Below are positions 51,873 to 60,565 of a DNA stretch of 64,000 bases, piece by piece. The position numbers and the translations under genes are program-made. Below the pieces are notes generated by a model. That model did no database searches and was not told the origin of the DNA. It saw only the letters and a program-made list of their open reading frames with translations. Source of the stretch: Dyella nitratireducens (lineage in GTDB: Bacteria; Pseudomonadota; Gammaproteobacteria; Xanthomonadales; Rhodanobacteraceae); assembly GCF_014642835.1 (NCBI RefSeq), contig NZ_BMJA01000004.1:65678-129677 (forward strand), read 5' to 3'. Numbering within the stretch: position 1 is the stretch's first letter; each line of letters opens with the position of its first letter.

Positions 51873-53450
51873 ATGAACGACCTCATTACTTCTGCGATAC
51901 GTACGGATGCTTTATATCGCCGTCATGCACTCGATAGCCGTGCTGCGTCCACCGCAAACGCCGACAGATTCTGGTTGCTGGCCATCGTGGCACTAAGCCT
52001 GGCGGCACGTCTGTTCCGCATTGATCATCAGTCGCTGTGGCTTGACGAGGTCTTTACGTTGCAGCGCATTCATCTGGACTTGAGCGGGCTGTTTGCCGAC
52101 AGTTTTACCAATCGGCACATGCCTACCTACTTCCTGCTATTGCGGCTGCTGTCTTACTTCTTTGGCGCGGGCCATGCCTGGGTGCGTGTTCCTTCTGCAC
52201 TGTTTGGCGCGATGTCAGTAGGCATGGTGTACGTCATTGCGTCCCGCATTGGCAGTCGCTATGCGGGCGTCGTTGCCGGGTTACTGATGGCGTTGTCACC
52301 TTTGCAAGTGCAATACGGGCAGGAGGCGCGTTCGTATACGCTGGTGACCTTGTTGATCACGGTGGCGTTGTGGGGTTTGCTGCGGCTTGCGCAACATCCG
52401 CAGCATGCGGCTATTGATCTGCGCCGTGTGGATGCCGAGAGGATGGGGTGGGGGGGCTATGCGTTCGGCACGATTGCGGCACTGGACGTGCTTGGTGATG
52501 CCGTGCCGTGGTTGATCGCATCTAATCTTTCCTTGTGGTTGATCTGGCGCAGTCTTGCGCCATCTTCGGAAACACGTATCGCGTTTTGCCGTAACTGGCT
52601 GTGGAGCACCATCGCCATCGTTGGGTGCATCGTGCCGTTCTATGTGGCGATCTTCGCTTTCAGCGACGGACACATGCTGCAGAAGTTCGACTGGATTCCA
52701 CAGCTGAGCTGGCAGCACATGTGGGTGGTAGCGGGTAGTGTCTACCTGATGCGTATGCTAGCCGTGGTCAAGTTCGACCTGATGCATACCGCGGTGCCGC
52801 TGCTAGGCATGCTGGTGGCGCTGGCCGGATGTGCTGGCGTGTTTCGTATGTGCAAGCGGCTGGAAGGGCGTGTGCTGTTGCTGAGCATGCTGGTGCTGCC
52901 ACTGCTCATATTGAGCGTTTCTCTGTTCAAATCCATGCTGCTGCCGCGCTATGTGCTATGGAGCGCGGCACCGTTCTTTGTGCTCGCAGGGCTCGGCGCC
53001 GACTTGCTGCCGCGCCGGGTATTGATCATGGCGGCCACGTTATTGCTGCTGCTGGGCGTAGTGAACCTGGGGCCGGTCTATCGCGCGGAAACCAAGCCGC
53101 GCTGGGACATGGCAGCGGCTACGTTGGCGGCCAATGTGCGGCCCGGGGATACGGTGTTCACCGGTGATCCCAACGCGCCCACCATGCTCTCGACATTGAA
53201 ACCGAAGGGCGAGCTGCCGCTCGATGCTACCGCGATGGTGACCTCGCAGCTCGACGAAGCCTTGGCGCGCTGGCGGCAGGGCAGCCGCGTATGGGCAGTC
53301 AACGGCCGCTCGGCGCTAGGGCAGCGCGAAGAATTGATCGACTTCAAAAATCGTATTGCTGCGCTAGGTACACCAGTGGTGGAGATTCCGCAGGGTAAGG
53401 AAATCACCATCCTGATGTTCCCGGCGCCTGACGAAGCCGAGCCGAACTAA
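51873..53450 (+). CDS. GT39-like membrane glycosyltransferase
   Basis: 525 residues with about 10-12 transmembrane segments. The first periplasmic loop has the acidic catalytic motif in LWLDEVFTLQRIHLD, then HMPTYFLLLRLLSY, as in ArnT/PMT-type GT-C transferases. Such enzymes use polyprenyl-phosphate sugars to modify lipid A, proteins or polysaccharide. The acceptor is unknown. A 220-base upstream region contains no clear promoter. The gene is followed by a repeat arm and a convergent cytochrome gene. Confidence 0.88.
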   Translation: MNDLITSAIRTDALYRRHALDSRAASTANADRFWLLAIVALSLAARLFRIDHQSLWLDEVFTLQRIHLDLSGLFADSFTNRHMPTYFLLLRLLSYFFGAGHAWVRVPSALFGAMSVGMVYVIASRIGSRYAGVVAGLLMALSPLQVQYGQEARSYTLVTLLITVALWGLLRLAQHPQHAAIDLRRVDAERMGWGGYAFGTIAALDVLGDAVPWLIASNLSLWLIWRSLAPSSETRIAFCRNWLWSTIAIVGCIVPFYVAIFAFSDGHMLQKFDWIPQLSWQHMWVVAGSVYLMRMLAVVKFDLMHTAVPLLGMLVALAGCAGVFRMCKRLEGRVLLLSMLVLPLLILSVSLFKSMLLPRYVLWSAAPFFVLAGLGADLLPRRVLIMAATLLLLLGVVNLGPVYRAETKPRWDMAAATLAANVRPGDTVFTGDPNAPTMLSTLKPKGELPLDATAMVTSQLDEALARWRQGSRVWAVNGRSALGQREELIDFKNRIAALGTPVVEIPQGKEITILMFPAPDEAEPN

Positions 53451-53458
53451 AGCGGCGC

Positions 53459-53482
53459 GTAGGTTGGGGAGCAAACCCCAAC
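53459..53482. repeat. Single arm of GTAGGTTGGGG repeat
   Basis: GTAGGTTGGGGAGCAAACCCC is a near copy of the arms at 6800-6871 and 28097-28169. It stands alone between two convergent genes. Confidence 0.75.
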
Positions 53483-53487
53483 TCACC

Positions 53488-53877
53488 TCAGCGATATTGC
53501 TGATGGCATTCCTGGCAAACCTGATCCACCGGCTTGAGCGCTGCGGCCAGGGCAGGGCAATCCGTGGGTGCCGATTGAACGGCCGTTTGCAAGGAAGTGT
53601 GTAATTTGCCGGCCAAATCCTTGAAAGGCTGCGGCGCATCCGGAAAGGCGGCGGGGATGTCTGCGGCAATCATCTGCATGTGCTGCAGCTGATCAAAATT
53701 CGTAGCCGCCTCGCAGCGCTGCCCTTTCACTGCCTGCCCTAGCTGATGGCGATGAAAACCCATGGTCACCATCAGTGCTTCCGGAAACGGGTTGCGTTCG
53801 CTCAACGCCCGCATGGTGAACACGGTACCAAGAATGCCGATCACCAGACCCAGCACGATCAAGAGCGCTGCGCGCAT
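53488..53877 (-). CDS. Membrane-anchored c'-type cytochrome-like protein
   Basis: 129 residues with an N-terminal membrane anchor (residues 2-22). The haem-binding motif CQECH (121-125) lies at the very C-terminus (VCQECHQQYR), the class II cytochrome c arrangement, after a helical body rich in Ala, Gln and Leu. The usual four-helix bundle is probably shortened. It would hold a covalently bound haem facing the periplasm. Electron partners are unknown. ATG at 53877 is used; an upstream ATG at 53907 is possible. Confidence 0.78.
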   Translation of the reverse strand: MRAALLIVLGLVIGILGTVFTMRALSERNPFPEALMVTMGFHRHQLGQAVKGQRCEAATNFDQLQHMQMIAADIPAAFPDAPQPFKDLAGKLHTSLQTAVQSAPTDCPALAAALKPVDQVCQECHQQYR

Positions 53878-54021
53878 TGCTTTTCCTTTACGAAGGGCAG
53901 TGGGCACGAAGGATACCCCAACCCACTTTGAGGTCTCTTAGGCCGTAAAATAAGCAAGTCTTTTCGAGCCTGGAAACGGCGTGAATCCTTGCGTTCCTGA
54001 CATGGCTGCCGGTGGCTGCCT

Positions 54022-54804
54022 ATGAGCGGTGCGTATCCTTCCGAGCGCTTTGATGGCGTCGAGCGCCTGTATGGTGCCGGCAGCGTGGCGAAGCTAGCGC
54101 AAAAACATGTTTGCGTGATCGGCATTGGCGGTGTCGGCTCCTGGGCCGCCGAGGCACTGGCGCGCTCCGGCGTGGGCCGGCTCACGCTGATCGATGCCGA
54201 TGAGGTTTGCGTGTCCAACACCAATCGCCAGTTGCATGCGCTGGATGGCGAGTATGGCAAGCCGAAAGTAGGCGTAATCGCCGCGCGCGCGCATGCGATC
54301 AACCCCGCGATCCGCCTGGAGGCGATCGAGCGCTTTCTCACGCCCGCCACGCTGGATGAACTGCTGGGCCGCGGTTATGACGTCGTGCTGGATGCCTGCG
54401 ATGCATTTCGCGTCAAACTGGAGGCCATCGCCTGGTGCCGCCGCCGCAAGCTGCCGATGGTGACGGTGGGTTCGGCAGGTGGGCGCACCGATCCAACGCA
54501 GATTCGCGTGCGCGATCTTTCGCGCACGGAACACGATGCCATGTTCAGCCTGATTCGGAAAAAACTCCGGCAGGATTTCGGCTTCCCACGTAATCCGGAT
54601 CGCTACTTTGGCGTGTCGGCGGTGTACTCGCTGCAGAACGTGCAATACCCGCAACCGGATGGCACCGTATGTGGCACTCGTCCACCTGGCGGTGATTCCT
54701 TGAACCTTGCCTGCGGTGGCGGCTTGGGTGCCGCCACGCATGTCACCGGCGCGTTTGCGTTTGCGGCGGTAGGGAAGGTGATGGAGAAATTGCTGGAGCG
54801 CTAG
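54022..54804 (+). CDS. tcdA: tRNA threonylcarbamoyladenosine dehydratase
   Basis: 260 residues of the ThiF/MoeB/E1-like superfamily. RFDGVERLYGAGSVAKLAQKHVCVIGIGGVGSWAAEALARSGVG contains the GxGGVG nucleotide site; VLDACDAFRVKLE and TVGSAGGRTDPTQIRVRDLSRTEHDAM follow. TcdA (CsdL/YgdL) cyclises t6A to ct6A at position 37 of ANN-decoding tRNAs using ATP. The start at 54022 matches the family. Converges with phbB. Confidence 0.93.
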   Translation: MSGAYPSERFDGVERLYGAGSVAKLAQKHVCVIGIGGVGSWAAEALARSGVGRLTLIDADEVCVSNTNRQLHALDGEYGKPKVGVIAARAHAINPAIRLEAIERFLTPATLDELLGRGYDVVLDACDAFRVKLEAIAWCRRRKLPMVTVGSAGGRTDPTQIRVRDLSRTEHDAMFSLIRKKLRQDFGFPRNPDRYFGVSAVYSLQNVQYPQPDGTVCGTRPPGGDSLNLACGGGLGAATHVTGAFAFAAVGKVMEKLLER

Positions 54805-54846
54805 CAACCGCTTCGTTGTGAATGATGAGGGCGTTGCACTCAGTGC

Positions 54847-54872
54847 AACCCTCTCCTCGAAAGGAGAGGGTT
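54847..54872. terminator. Bidirectional hairpin between tcdA and phbB
   Basis: AACCCTCTCCT (54847-54857) pairs perfectly with AGGAGAGGGTT (54862-54872) around a CGAA loop. It is of the CCCTCTCC repeat family and sits between convergent genes. Confidence 0.65.
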
Positions 54873-54885
54873 AGCATGCGCGGCA

Positions 54886-55626
54886 TTACCAGCCCATGTA
54901 ATGCCCACCGTTGATCGCCAAGTTCGCGCCGGTGATCCAACTGGCATCTTCGGTGGTGAAGAACGCCACGGCATGCGCGATTTCCTCCGGTTTACCGAGC
55001 CGGCCGACGGGAATCTGCGCGACGATCTTGTCACGCACTTCTTCCGGCACCGCCATCACCATGTCGGTGGCTACGTAGCCGGGCGAGACGGTGTTCACGG
55101 TGATGCCGAAGCGCGCGTTTTCCTGCGCCAGCGAGATGGTGAAGCCGTGCATACCGGCCTTCGCCGCCGCGTAGTTGGCTTGGCCGTACTGGCCTTTCTG
55201 GCCGTTGATCGAGCTGATCTGCACAATGCGGCCCCATTTGCGGGTGCGCATGTCCTCGATCACCGGGCGGGTGACGTTGAAGCAGGCGTTGAGGTTGGTA
55301 TTCACCACATCCATCCACTGCTGATAGGTCATCTTGTGGAAGGTGGTGTCGCGAGTGATGCCGGCGTTGTTGACCAGGATCTCTACCTTGCCAACCTTGT
55401 GATGGATCGCATTGACCATGTTCTCGCACGAGACCGGGTCGGCCACGTCGCCCTGCACCATGGCCACTTCAATGCCATCCTGAGTCATGGCCTTGTGCCA
55501 AGATTGGGCCTTCGCTTCGTCACGGTAGTTCGTGACAACTTTATGTCCCTGTTTGGCCAGGTAGCGCACGATCGCGGTACCAATGCCGCCAGTGCCGCCT
55601 GTGACGAGAGCCGTACGCTGGGTCAT
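54886..55626 (-). CDS. phbB: Acetoacetyl-CoA reductase
   Basis: 246 residues. Short-chain dehydrogenase motifs: TGGTGGIGTA at 9-18, NNAG at 86-89, Ser139 region QISSINGQKGQYGQ, Tyr152 and Lys156 in NYAAAKAG, and the C-terminal WITGANLAINGGHYM. The QISSINGQKGQ and NGGHYM segments are diagnostic of PhaB/PhbB. It reduces acetoacetyl-CoA to (R)-3-hydroxybutyryl-CoA with NADPH for polyhydroxybutyrate synthesis. No PHB synthase or thiolase is adjacent, so it is a stand-alone gene. A long-spaced inverted repeat lies just upstream. Confidence 0.95.
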   Translation of the reverse strand: MTQRTALVTGGTGGIGTAIVRYLAKQGHKVVTNYRDEAKAQSWHKAMTQDGIEVAMVQGDVADPVSCENMVNAIHHKVGKVEILVNNAGITRDTTFHKMTYQQWMDVVNTNLNACFNVTRPVIEDMRTRKWGRIVQISSINGQKGQYGQANYAAAKAGMHGFTISLAQENARFGITVNTVSPGYVATDMVMAVPEEVRDKIVAQIPVGRLGKPEEIAHAVAFFTTEDASWITGANLAINGGHYMGW

Positions 55627-55642
55627 GCCTGTTCTCCTTGTA

Positions 55643-55703
55643 ATGTCTGCGTAATGAAGTACCGCGCAACGCGCGCGAACCCGCTGAGGTTATACGCAGA
55701 CAT
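55643..55703. promoter_or_regulatory. Inverted repeat in the phbB promoter region
   Basis: ATGTCTGCGTA (55643-55653) and TACGCAGACAT (55693-55703) are perfect reverse complements, 39 bases apart. They lie 17-77 bases upstream of the phbB start codon. The spacing (centres about 50 bases apart) is close to five helical turns, which would suit looping or two binding sites. Confidence 0.55.
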
Positions 55704-55764
55704 CATGAAGGCATAGCAGTTCTTGACAGCACGCCGAAGCTGCGCATCGGATCGTTATACAAGG

Positions 55765-56631
55765 TTAAGCGGCGCGATGATCGCTGCATTGCGTCAAACG
55801 ACGCGGATCGAAATGCTTGAGTGCTGCGTCCAGCAAATCGGATGGATGGCCGGCTGTCTCGGTCGTGGTGATGCCCAGAAATGTGAGCGCGCGATGCAGG
55901 CTCGGTATAGGGTCGGATACATCGACCTCGCGTGAGCGTTCGGACTTCGACAACTTGTGGCCTTCACTGTCCAGTACCAGCGGTAGATGCAGATAATGCG
56001 GCGTCGGCAAACCCAGGCAACGTTGCAGCCAGATCTGCCGTGGCGTGGAATCGAGCAGATCGCTGCCGCGCACCACCTGGGTGATGCCTTGCCAGGCATC
56101 ATCCACCACGCAGGCGAGCTGGTAAGAATAGAAACCTTCCACCCGGCGGATCACGAAATCACCCACGCTCTCACGCAAATGCTGCTGTTGCGGGCCTTGT
56201 CGTTCATCGATGAAGCTGACGGTTTCATCTGCAACCCGGATGCGCCAGGCAGGTTCGCGTTGGGGATCAGGCCGGGCTATGCAGCGGCCGTCACGATGGA
56301 TGCCGCCCGCCGCTGCCAGGTCGCTGCGGCTGCACCAACAGGGGAATACCAAACCCATCCGCCGCAGTTGTTCGAAGGCGGTTTCATAAGCAGCGATGCG
56401 GGACGATTGGTGAATGACAGGCTCGTCCGCCACGAGGCCGAATGCAGGTAAGGCGGCGAGGATGGCCGCGGCCGAACCAGGCACCTCACGTGGCGGATCG
56501 ATGTCTTCCATCCGCACCAGCCACTGCCCACCCGCGTGGCGCGCGCATAACCAGCTCCCCACGGCGGCAACCAGGGAGCCTGCGTGCAAGAGTCCAGTGG
56601 GAGAGGGGGCGAAGCGTCCGCGATAGCTCAT
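55765..56631 (-). CDS. gluQ: Glutamyl-Q tRNA(Asp) synthetase
   Basis: 288 residues, a GluRS catalytic core without an anticodon-binding domain. The HIGH-like motif is FAPSPTGLLHAGSL and the KMSKS-like motif is GHKLSKSERS. A zinc-type cysteine cluster is CWCSRSD...GRC. GluQ (YadB) attaches glutamate to queuosine at position 34 of tRNA(Asp). The length separates it clearly from full-length GltX. Alone on the minus strand. Confidence 0.94.
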   Translation of the reverse strand: MSYRGRFAPSPTGLLHAGSLVAAVGSWLCARHAGGQWLVRMEDIDPPREVPGSAAAILAALPAFGLVADEPVIHQSSRIAAYETAFEQLRRMGLVFPCWCSRSDLAAAGGIHRDGRCIARPDPQREPAWRIRVADETVSFIDERQGPQQQHLRESVGDFVIRRVEGFYSYQLACVVDDAWQGITQVVRGSDLLDSTPRQIWLQRCLGLPTPHYLHLPLVLDSEGHKLSKSERSREVDVSDPIPSLHRALTFLGITTTETAGHPSDLLDAALKHFDPRRLTQCSDHRAA

Positions 56632-56692
56632 CGCACCATTCTACGTAAGCTGACCGGCATGTCGGCGGCGGGGCAGATTGCGGCGCTTAACT

Positions 56693-56719
56693 CTTGAAAA
56701 ACGTAGGTTTAGCCAGAAT
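56693..56719 (+). promoter_or_regulatory. Possible heat-shock (sigma-32) promoter of htpX
   Basis: CTTGAAA (56693-56699) matches the sigma-32 -35 consensus, and CCAGAAT (56713-56719) loosely matches CCCCAT, 13 bases apart. The htpX ATG is 54 bases downstream. HtpX is heat-inducible in E. coli, which fits. Confidence 0.45.
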
Positions 56720-56772
56720 CTCTGGTGCTGGTTACCATGGTAGACATTCGGAAGAACTCTTTAGGGACGACT

Positions 56773-57666
56773 ATGCGCCGCATCGCACTTTTTCTTCTCA
56801 CCAATATCGCTGTCCTGCTGCTGCTAAGCATCGTCTGCCATATCTTCGGCATCGATCAGTGGGCGGCCATGCGTGGCTATGGCGGTATGGGCGGGTTGCT
56901 TGCCTATGCCGCGGTCTTCGGTATGGGTGGTGCCTTCATCTCGCTGGCCATGTCCAAGTGGATGGCCAAGATGACCACCGGTGCGCGCGTCATCGAGCAG
57001 CCACAGAACGAGGCTGAGCGTTGGCTGGTCGACACGGTGCGCCGCCATGCACAGAACGCCGGCATCGGCATGCCCGAGGTGGCGGTCTATGACGCGCCGG
57101 AAATGAATGCCTTCGCTACCGGCATGAGCAAGAACCATGCGCTGGTAGCCGTAAGTACCGGCTTGCTGCAGCAGATGGATCGTGAGCAGGTCACCGCCGT
57201 GCTCGGGCACGAAATAGGCCACGTTGCCAATGGCGACATGGTGACGCTCACCTTGATCCAGGGCGTGCTCAATACGTTGGTGATCGTGGCTGCGCGCATC
57301 GTCGGCCGTCTGGTCGATAGCTGGCTTTCCGGTGGTCGCGACAATCGCGGAGGTAGCGGCATCGGCTACTTCGTCTCGGTAATGGTGCTGCAGTTGGTGT
57401 TCGGCCTGTTCGCTTCGATGATCGTGATGGCCTTCTCGCGCTGGCGCGAATTCCGTGCGGATGCCGCGGGCGCCAAACTCGCCGGCCGTGGAGCGATGAT
57501 CTCCGCGCTGCAGCGCCTGCAGCTCAACCATGGCGAAAGCACCCTGCCCAAGACGATGGCTGCCTTCGGTATCTCCGGTCCGCTGGCGCAGGGACTGCAA
57601 CGCCTGTTCATGAGTCATCCGCCGCTGGATGAGCGCATCGCGGCGCTGCAGAAGCAGATGATGTAA
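56773..57666 (+). CDS. htpX: Membrane zinc protease HtpX
   Basis: 297 residues. Two N-terminal transmembrane segments (residues 4-26 and 40-60), then the zinc motif HEIGH at 146-150 in LGHEIGHVANGDM, and two more membrane segments. FREFRADAAGAKLAGR gives the third ligand glutamate region. HtpX cleaves misfolded membrane proteins and is induced by heat or envelope stress. The ATG at 56773 fits the family start MRRIALFLLTN. It is 180 bases upstream of htpG. Confidence 0.94.
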   Translation: MRRIALFLLTNIAVLLLLSIVCHIFGIDQWAAMRGYGGMGGLLAYAAVFGMGGAFISLAMSKWMAKMTTGARVIEQPQNEAERWLVDTVRRHAQNAGIGMPEVAVYDAPEMNAFATGMSKNHALVAVSTGLLQQMDREQVTAVLGHEIGHVANGDMVTLTLIQGVLNTLVIVAARIVGRLVDSWLSGGRDNRGGSGIGYFVSVMVLQLVFGLFASMIVMAFSRWREFRADAAGAKLAGRGAMISALQRLQLNHGESTLPKTMAAFGISGPLAQGLQRLFMSHPPLDERIAALQKQMM

Positions 57667-57675
57667 TGGTTTTTT

Positions 57676-57801
57676 CCCTCTCCCCACCGGGGAGAGGGTT
57701 GGGTGAGGGGAGAATCTAGCGACACCGCCGGATTCGGAGCGTTGCTTCGTTGAAGTCTGGGGTAAACCTTGGTCCCTCACTCACGCCTCTCCGTGTGAGA
57801 G
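57676..57801. repeat. CCCTCTCCCC palindromic repeat between htpX and htpG
   Basis: CCCTCTCCCC (57676-57685) pairs with GGGGAGAGGG (57689-57698). A complementary-looking CCCTCACTCACGCC...GTGAGAGG segment follows at about 57774-57801. The first hairpin may terminate the htpX transcript. Confidence 0.7.
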
Positions 57802-57846
57802 GTAATCTTGTTCTTCTTTGTTATCTGACTAACCTTCGACGACACC

Positions 57847-59715
57847 ATGACCACTACAGCCGAAACCCGTAAATTCGAAGCCGAAGTCGCTCAGGTGCTG
57901 CACCTGGTGACGCACTCGCTCTACTCGCACAAGGAAATCTTCCTGCGCGAGCTCATCTCCAACGCATCGGATGCTTGCGACAAGCTCCGTTTCGAATCCA
58001 TCGGCAGGCCTGAGCTGCTGTCCGGCGATGCCGAGTTGCATATCGACGTGAGCTGGGACACTGACAACCGTACCGTCACCATACGCGATAACGGCGTCGG
58101 CATGAGTCGCGACGAAATTGTCGCCAACCTGGGCACTATCGCCAGTTCCGGCACGCGCCGTTTTCTGGAAGCGATGAGCACCGAGCAGAAAGGTGATGCG
58201 CGGCTGATCGGCCAGTTCGGCGTCGGGTTCTACTCGTCTTTCGTGGTGGCCGACAAGGTCACCGTGCTCAGCCGCCGCGCTGGACTGCCGGCCAGCGAAG
58301 GCGTGAAGTGGGAAAGCGACGGCAAGGGCGAATACTTGCTGGAACAGATCGAACTGCCCGAACGCGGCACGGCGATCGTGCTGCATCTGAAGGCTGATGA
58401 GGATGATTTCCTCAAGCGCTGGGAGCTGCGCTCGTTGATTACGCGCTACTCCGACCACGTCGCTTTCCCGATTCGTCTGCCGGTGGAAAAGGACGACAAG
58501 CCTACCGACGAATGGGAAACCGTGAACGCCGCTTCCGCGCTATGGACCAAGTCCAAGAGCGAGATCAGCGACGAGGAATACCAGAACTTCTACAAGTCGC
58601 TGGGCCACGACTTCAACGATGCACTCGCCTGGACGCACAACCGCGTCGAAGGCAACCAGAGCTATATCACGCTGCTTTATCTCCCCTCGCAGCCGCCGTT
58701 CGAGCTGATGATGGGCGGACGTGATGAGCGCAAGGGCTTGAAGCTCTACATCAAGCGTGTCTTCATCATGGACGCCGCCGAGCAATTGCTGCCCAACTAC
58801 CTGCGCTTCGTGCGTGGCGTGGTCGATGCTGATGATCTGCCGCTCAACGTGAGCCGAGAGATCCTGCAGCAGAACCGCCAGCTGGAACGCATCAAGGCCG
58901 CCTGCGTGAAGCGCGTGCTGGACCTGATCGAAAAGCTGGCCAAGGACGAGCCGGAGAAATTCCAGACCTTCTACAAGGCCTTCGGCAACACGCTCAAGGA
59001 AGGCATCGTGGAAGATCATGCCAACCGCGAGCGCATCGCCAAGCTGCTGCGCTTTGCCTCCACCAAGGGCGAGGGCAGCACGCAGAGCGTGTCGCTGGAC
59101 GATTACATCGGCCGCATGCCGGTGAGCCAGGACACCATCTGGTACATCACCGCCGACAGCTACGCCGCTGCGGTCGGCAGCCCGCAGTTGGAAGCGTTCA
59201 AGGCCAAGGACATCGAAGTGCTGCTGATGTTCGATCGCATCGACGAGTGGATGCTGGGCAGCTTGAACGAATACAGCGGCAAGAAGCTGCGCAACGTCGC
59301 CAAGGGTGAGCTGCCGCTGGACGAGGAAGCGAAGAAGCAGCAGGAAGAGGCCAGCAAGGCGGCCGAGCCGCTGTTGAAGAAGCTGAAGGATCTGCTGGGC
59401 GATCGCGTCGGCGATGTGAAGGTGTCCGCACGCCTGACCGATTCGCCGTCGTGCCTGGCGTTGTCGGATTACGAGATGGCGCCGCACCTGGCGCGACTGT
59501 TGCGCGAAGCAGGCCACGACATGCCATCCAGCAAGCCGACGCTCGAGATCAATCCGCAGCATGCGCTGCTCAAGCGGGTGGAAACGGAGAGTGACGAAGG
59601 CAAGTCGCGAGATCTCGCCAACCTGTTGCTGGAGCAGGCGGAGATTGCGGCAGGTGCACCGTTGCCTGATCCGGCGGCGTTCGTGCAACGTTTGAATCGC
59701 GTGTTGTTGGGTTGA
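57847..59715 (+). CDS. htpG: Molecular chaperone HtpG (Hsp90)
   Basis: 622 residues. The N-terminal GHKL ATPase reads FLRELISNASDACDKLRF, DNGVGMSRDEI, GTIASSGTRRFLE and GQFGVGFYSSFVVADKV. Middle and C-terminal domains follow in standard order, with RGVVDADDLPLNVSREILQQ typical of HtpG. It lacks the eukaryotic MEEVD tail, as expected. It acts in the cytoplasm on late folding intermediates with the DnaK system. Heat induction is likely though no clear sigma-32 site was seen. Confidence 0.97.
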   Translation: MTTTAETRKFEAEVAQVLHLVTHSLYSHKEIFLRELISNASDACDKLRFESIGRPELLSGDAELHIDVSWDTDNRTVTIRDNGVGMSRDEIVANLGTIASSGTRRFLEAMSTEQKGDARLIGQFGVGFYSSFVVADKVTVLSRRAGLPASEGVKWESDGKGEYLLEQIELPERGTAIVLHLKADEDDFLKRWELRSLITRYSDHVAFPIRLPVEKDDKPTDEWETVNAASALWTKSKSEISDEEYQNFYKSLGHDFNDALAWTHNRVEGNQSYITLLYLPSQPPFELMMGGRDERKGLKLYIKRVFIMDAAEQLLPNYLRFVRGVVDADDLPLNVSREILQQNRQLERIKAACVKRVLDLIEKLAKDEPEKFQTFYKAFGNTLKEGIVEDHANRERIAKLLRFASTKGEGSTQSVSLDDYIGRMPVSQDTIWYITADSYAAAVGSPQLEAFKAKDIEVLLMFDRIDEWMLGSLNEYSGKKLRNVAKGELPLDEEAKKQQEEASKAAEPLLKKLKDLLGDRVGDVKVSARLTDSPSCLALSDYEMAPHLARLLREAGHDMPSSKPTLEINPQHALLKRVETESDEGKSRDLANLLLEQAEIAAGAPLPDPAAFVQRLNRVLLG

Positions 59716-59771
59716 TGATGCTCTTGCTCCATCTGAAATGGTGGATGGAGTAAGAGATAAGTTGCCCTCAT

Positions 59772-59856
59772 GGTCGTCATTCCTGCGAAAGCGGGAATCC
59801 AACTCCGCCTTTGCATCGGAGCAAAATGGATTCCCGCTTTCGCGGGAATGATGGCC
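59772..59856. repeat. CCGTCATTCCCGC/GCGGGAATGACGG palindrome pair, second copy
   Basis: Arms at 59772-59801 and 59827-59856 are reverse complements with a few mismatches. The right arm matches 25313-25342 in 29 of 30 bases. It lies between convergent htpG and the membrane-protein gene. Confidence 0.85.
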
Positions 59857-59863
59857 GTTGGGG

Positions 59864-60475
59864 TTACGCTGCGATGAGGTGCAAACGCGGCAGGTGCATG
59901 CCCCACACAACCGCTAGCAAACGCATCAAAAGGATTACCGCTACGCCTACGCTCACGGCAATTCCCCGCGGCGCTTTAAGCTTCTGCAAAACCAGATATG
60001 CCACGACTCCGGCAATCGCCGCCGTCGCATAAAGATCCTGCTGAAAGATCAACGGCACCCGGGCGCTCATCACATCGCGCAACATGCCGCCGGCCGTGCC
60101 GGTCATCGCTCCCATCAGCACCACGATCAACCACGACAATCCCGCGGCCTCCGCAATCTGCGCACCGCTGATCGCAAACAGCGCCAACCCCAAGGCATCC
60201 GCAATCAGGAAGCCTTGGCCCGGCGGCGGAAAGAACGCGACGTAGACCATGGTCAACGCCGAAGCGACCAGGATCACCAGCAGATAACGCGCATCGCGCA
60301 CCCAGAAAATCGGATGGCGATTGAGCAGTACGTCACGTAACGTGCCGCCGCCGATCGCTGTCAGTGCGGCCAGCGCCAAGCCACCAAGCAGATCCATGCC
60401 CGCATGCGCGGCGATCAGTACGCCGCTTACAGCGAACACCGCCACGCCAATCAGGTCCAGCAGGTAGAGCAACAT
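59864..60475 (-). CDS. Trimeric intracellular cation channel (TRIC) family membrane protein
   Basis: 203 residues with seven predicted transmembrane segments in two repeats. GGGTLRDVLLNRHPIFW and GTAGGMLRDVMSARVP are the paired signatures of the UPF0126/YicG/YadS family, now placed with TRIC channels. Bacterial members conduct potassium or glycine-related substrates; the role is unclear. The start at 60475 matches the family. Divergent from hslR. Confidence 0.92.
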   Translation of the reverse strand: MLLYLLDLIGVAVFAVSGVLIAAHAGMDLLGGLALAALTAIGGGTLRDVLLNRHPIFWVRDARYLLVILVASALTMVYVAFFPPPGQGFLIADALGLALFAISGAQIAEAAGLSWLIVVLMGAMTGTAGGMLRDVMSARVPLIFQQDLYATAAIAGVVAYLVLQKLKAPRGIAVSVGVAVILLMRLLAVVWGMHLPRLHLIAA

Positions 60476-60565
60476 GCGGACTCCCCGTGTACGTCAGGCT
60501 TGCGTCGTCGCCTTGGCGTTCCCACTTACCCTGCATCCGCCAGGCCGTACGCCGATAATGCCACG

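Noticed and set aside
58540-59910. 456-codon frame antisense to htpG
   Set aside because: Shadow of htpG, with runs of Leu/Gln/Arg and no start signal.
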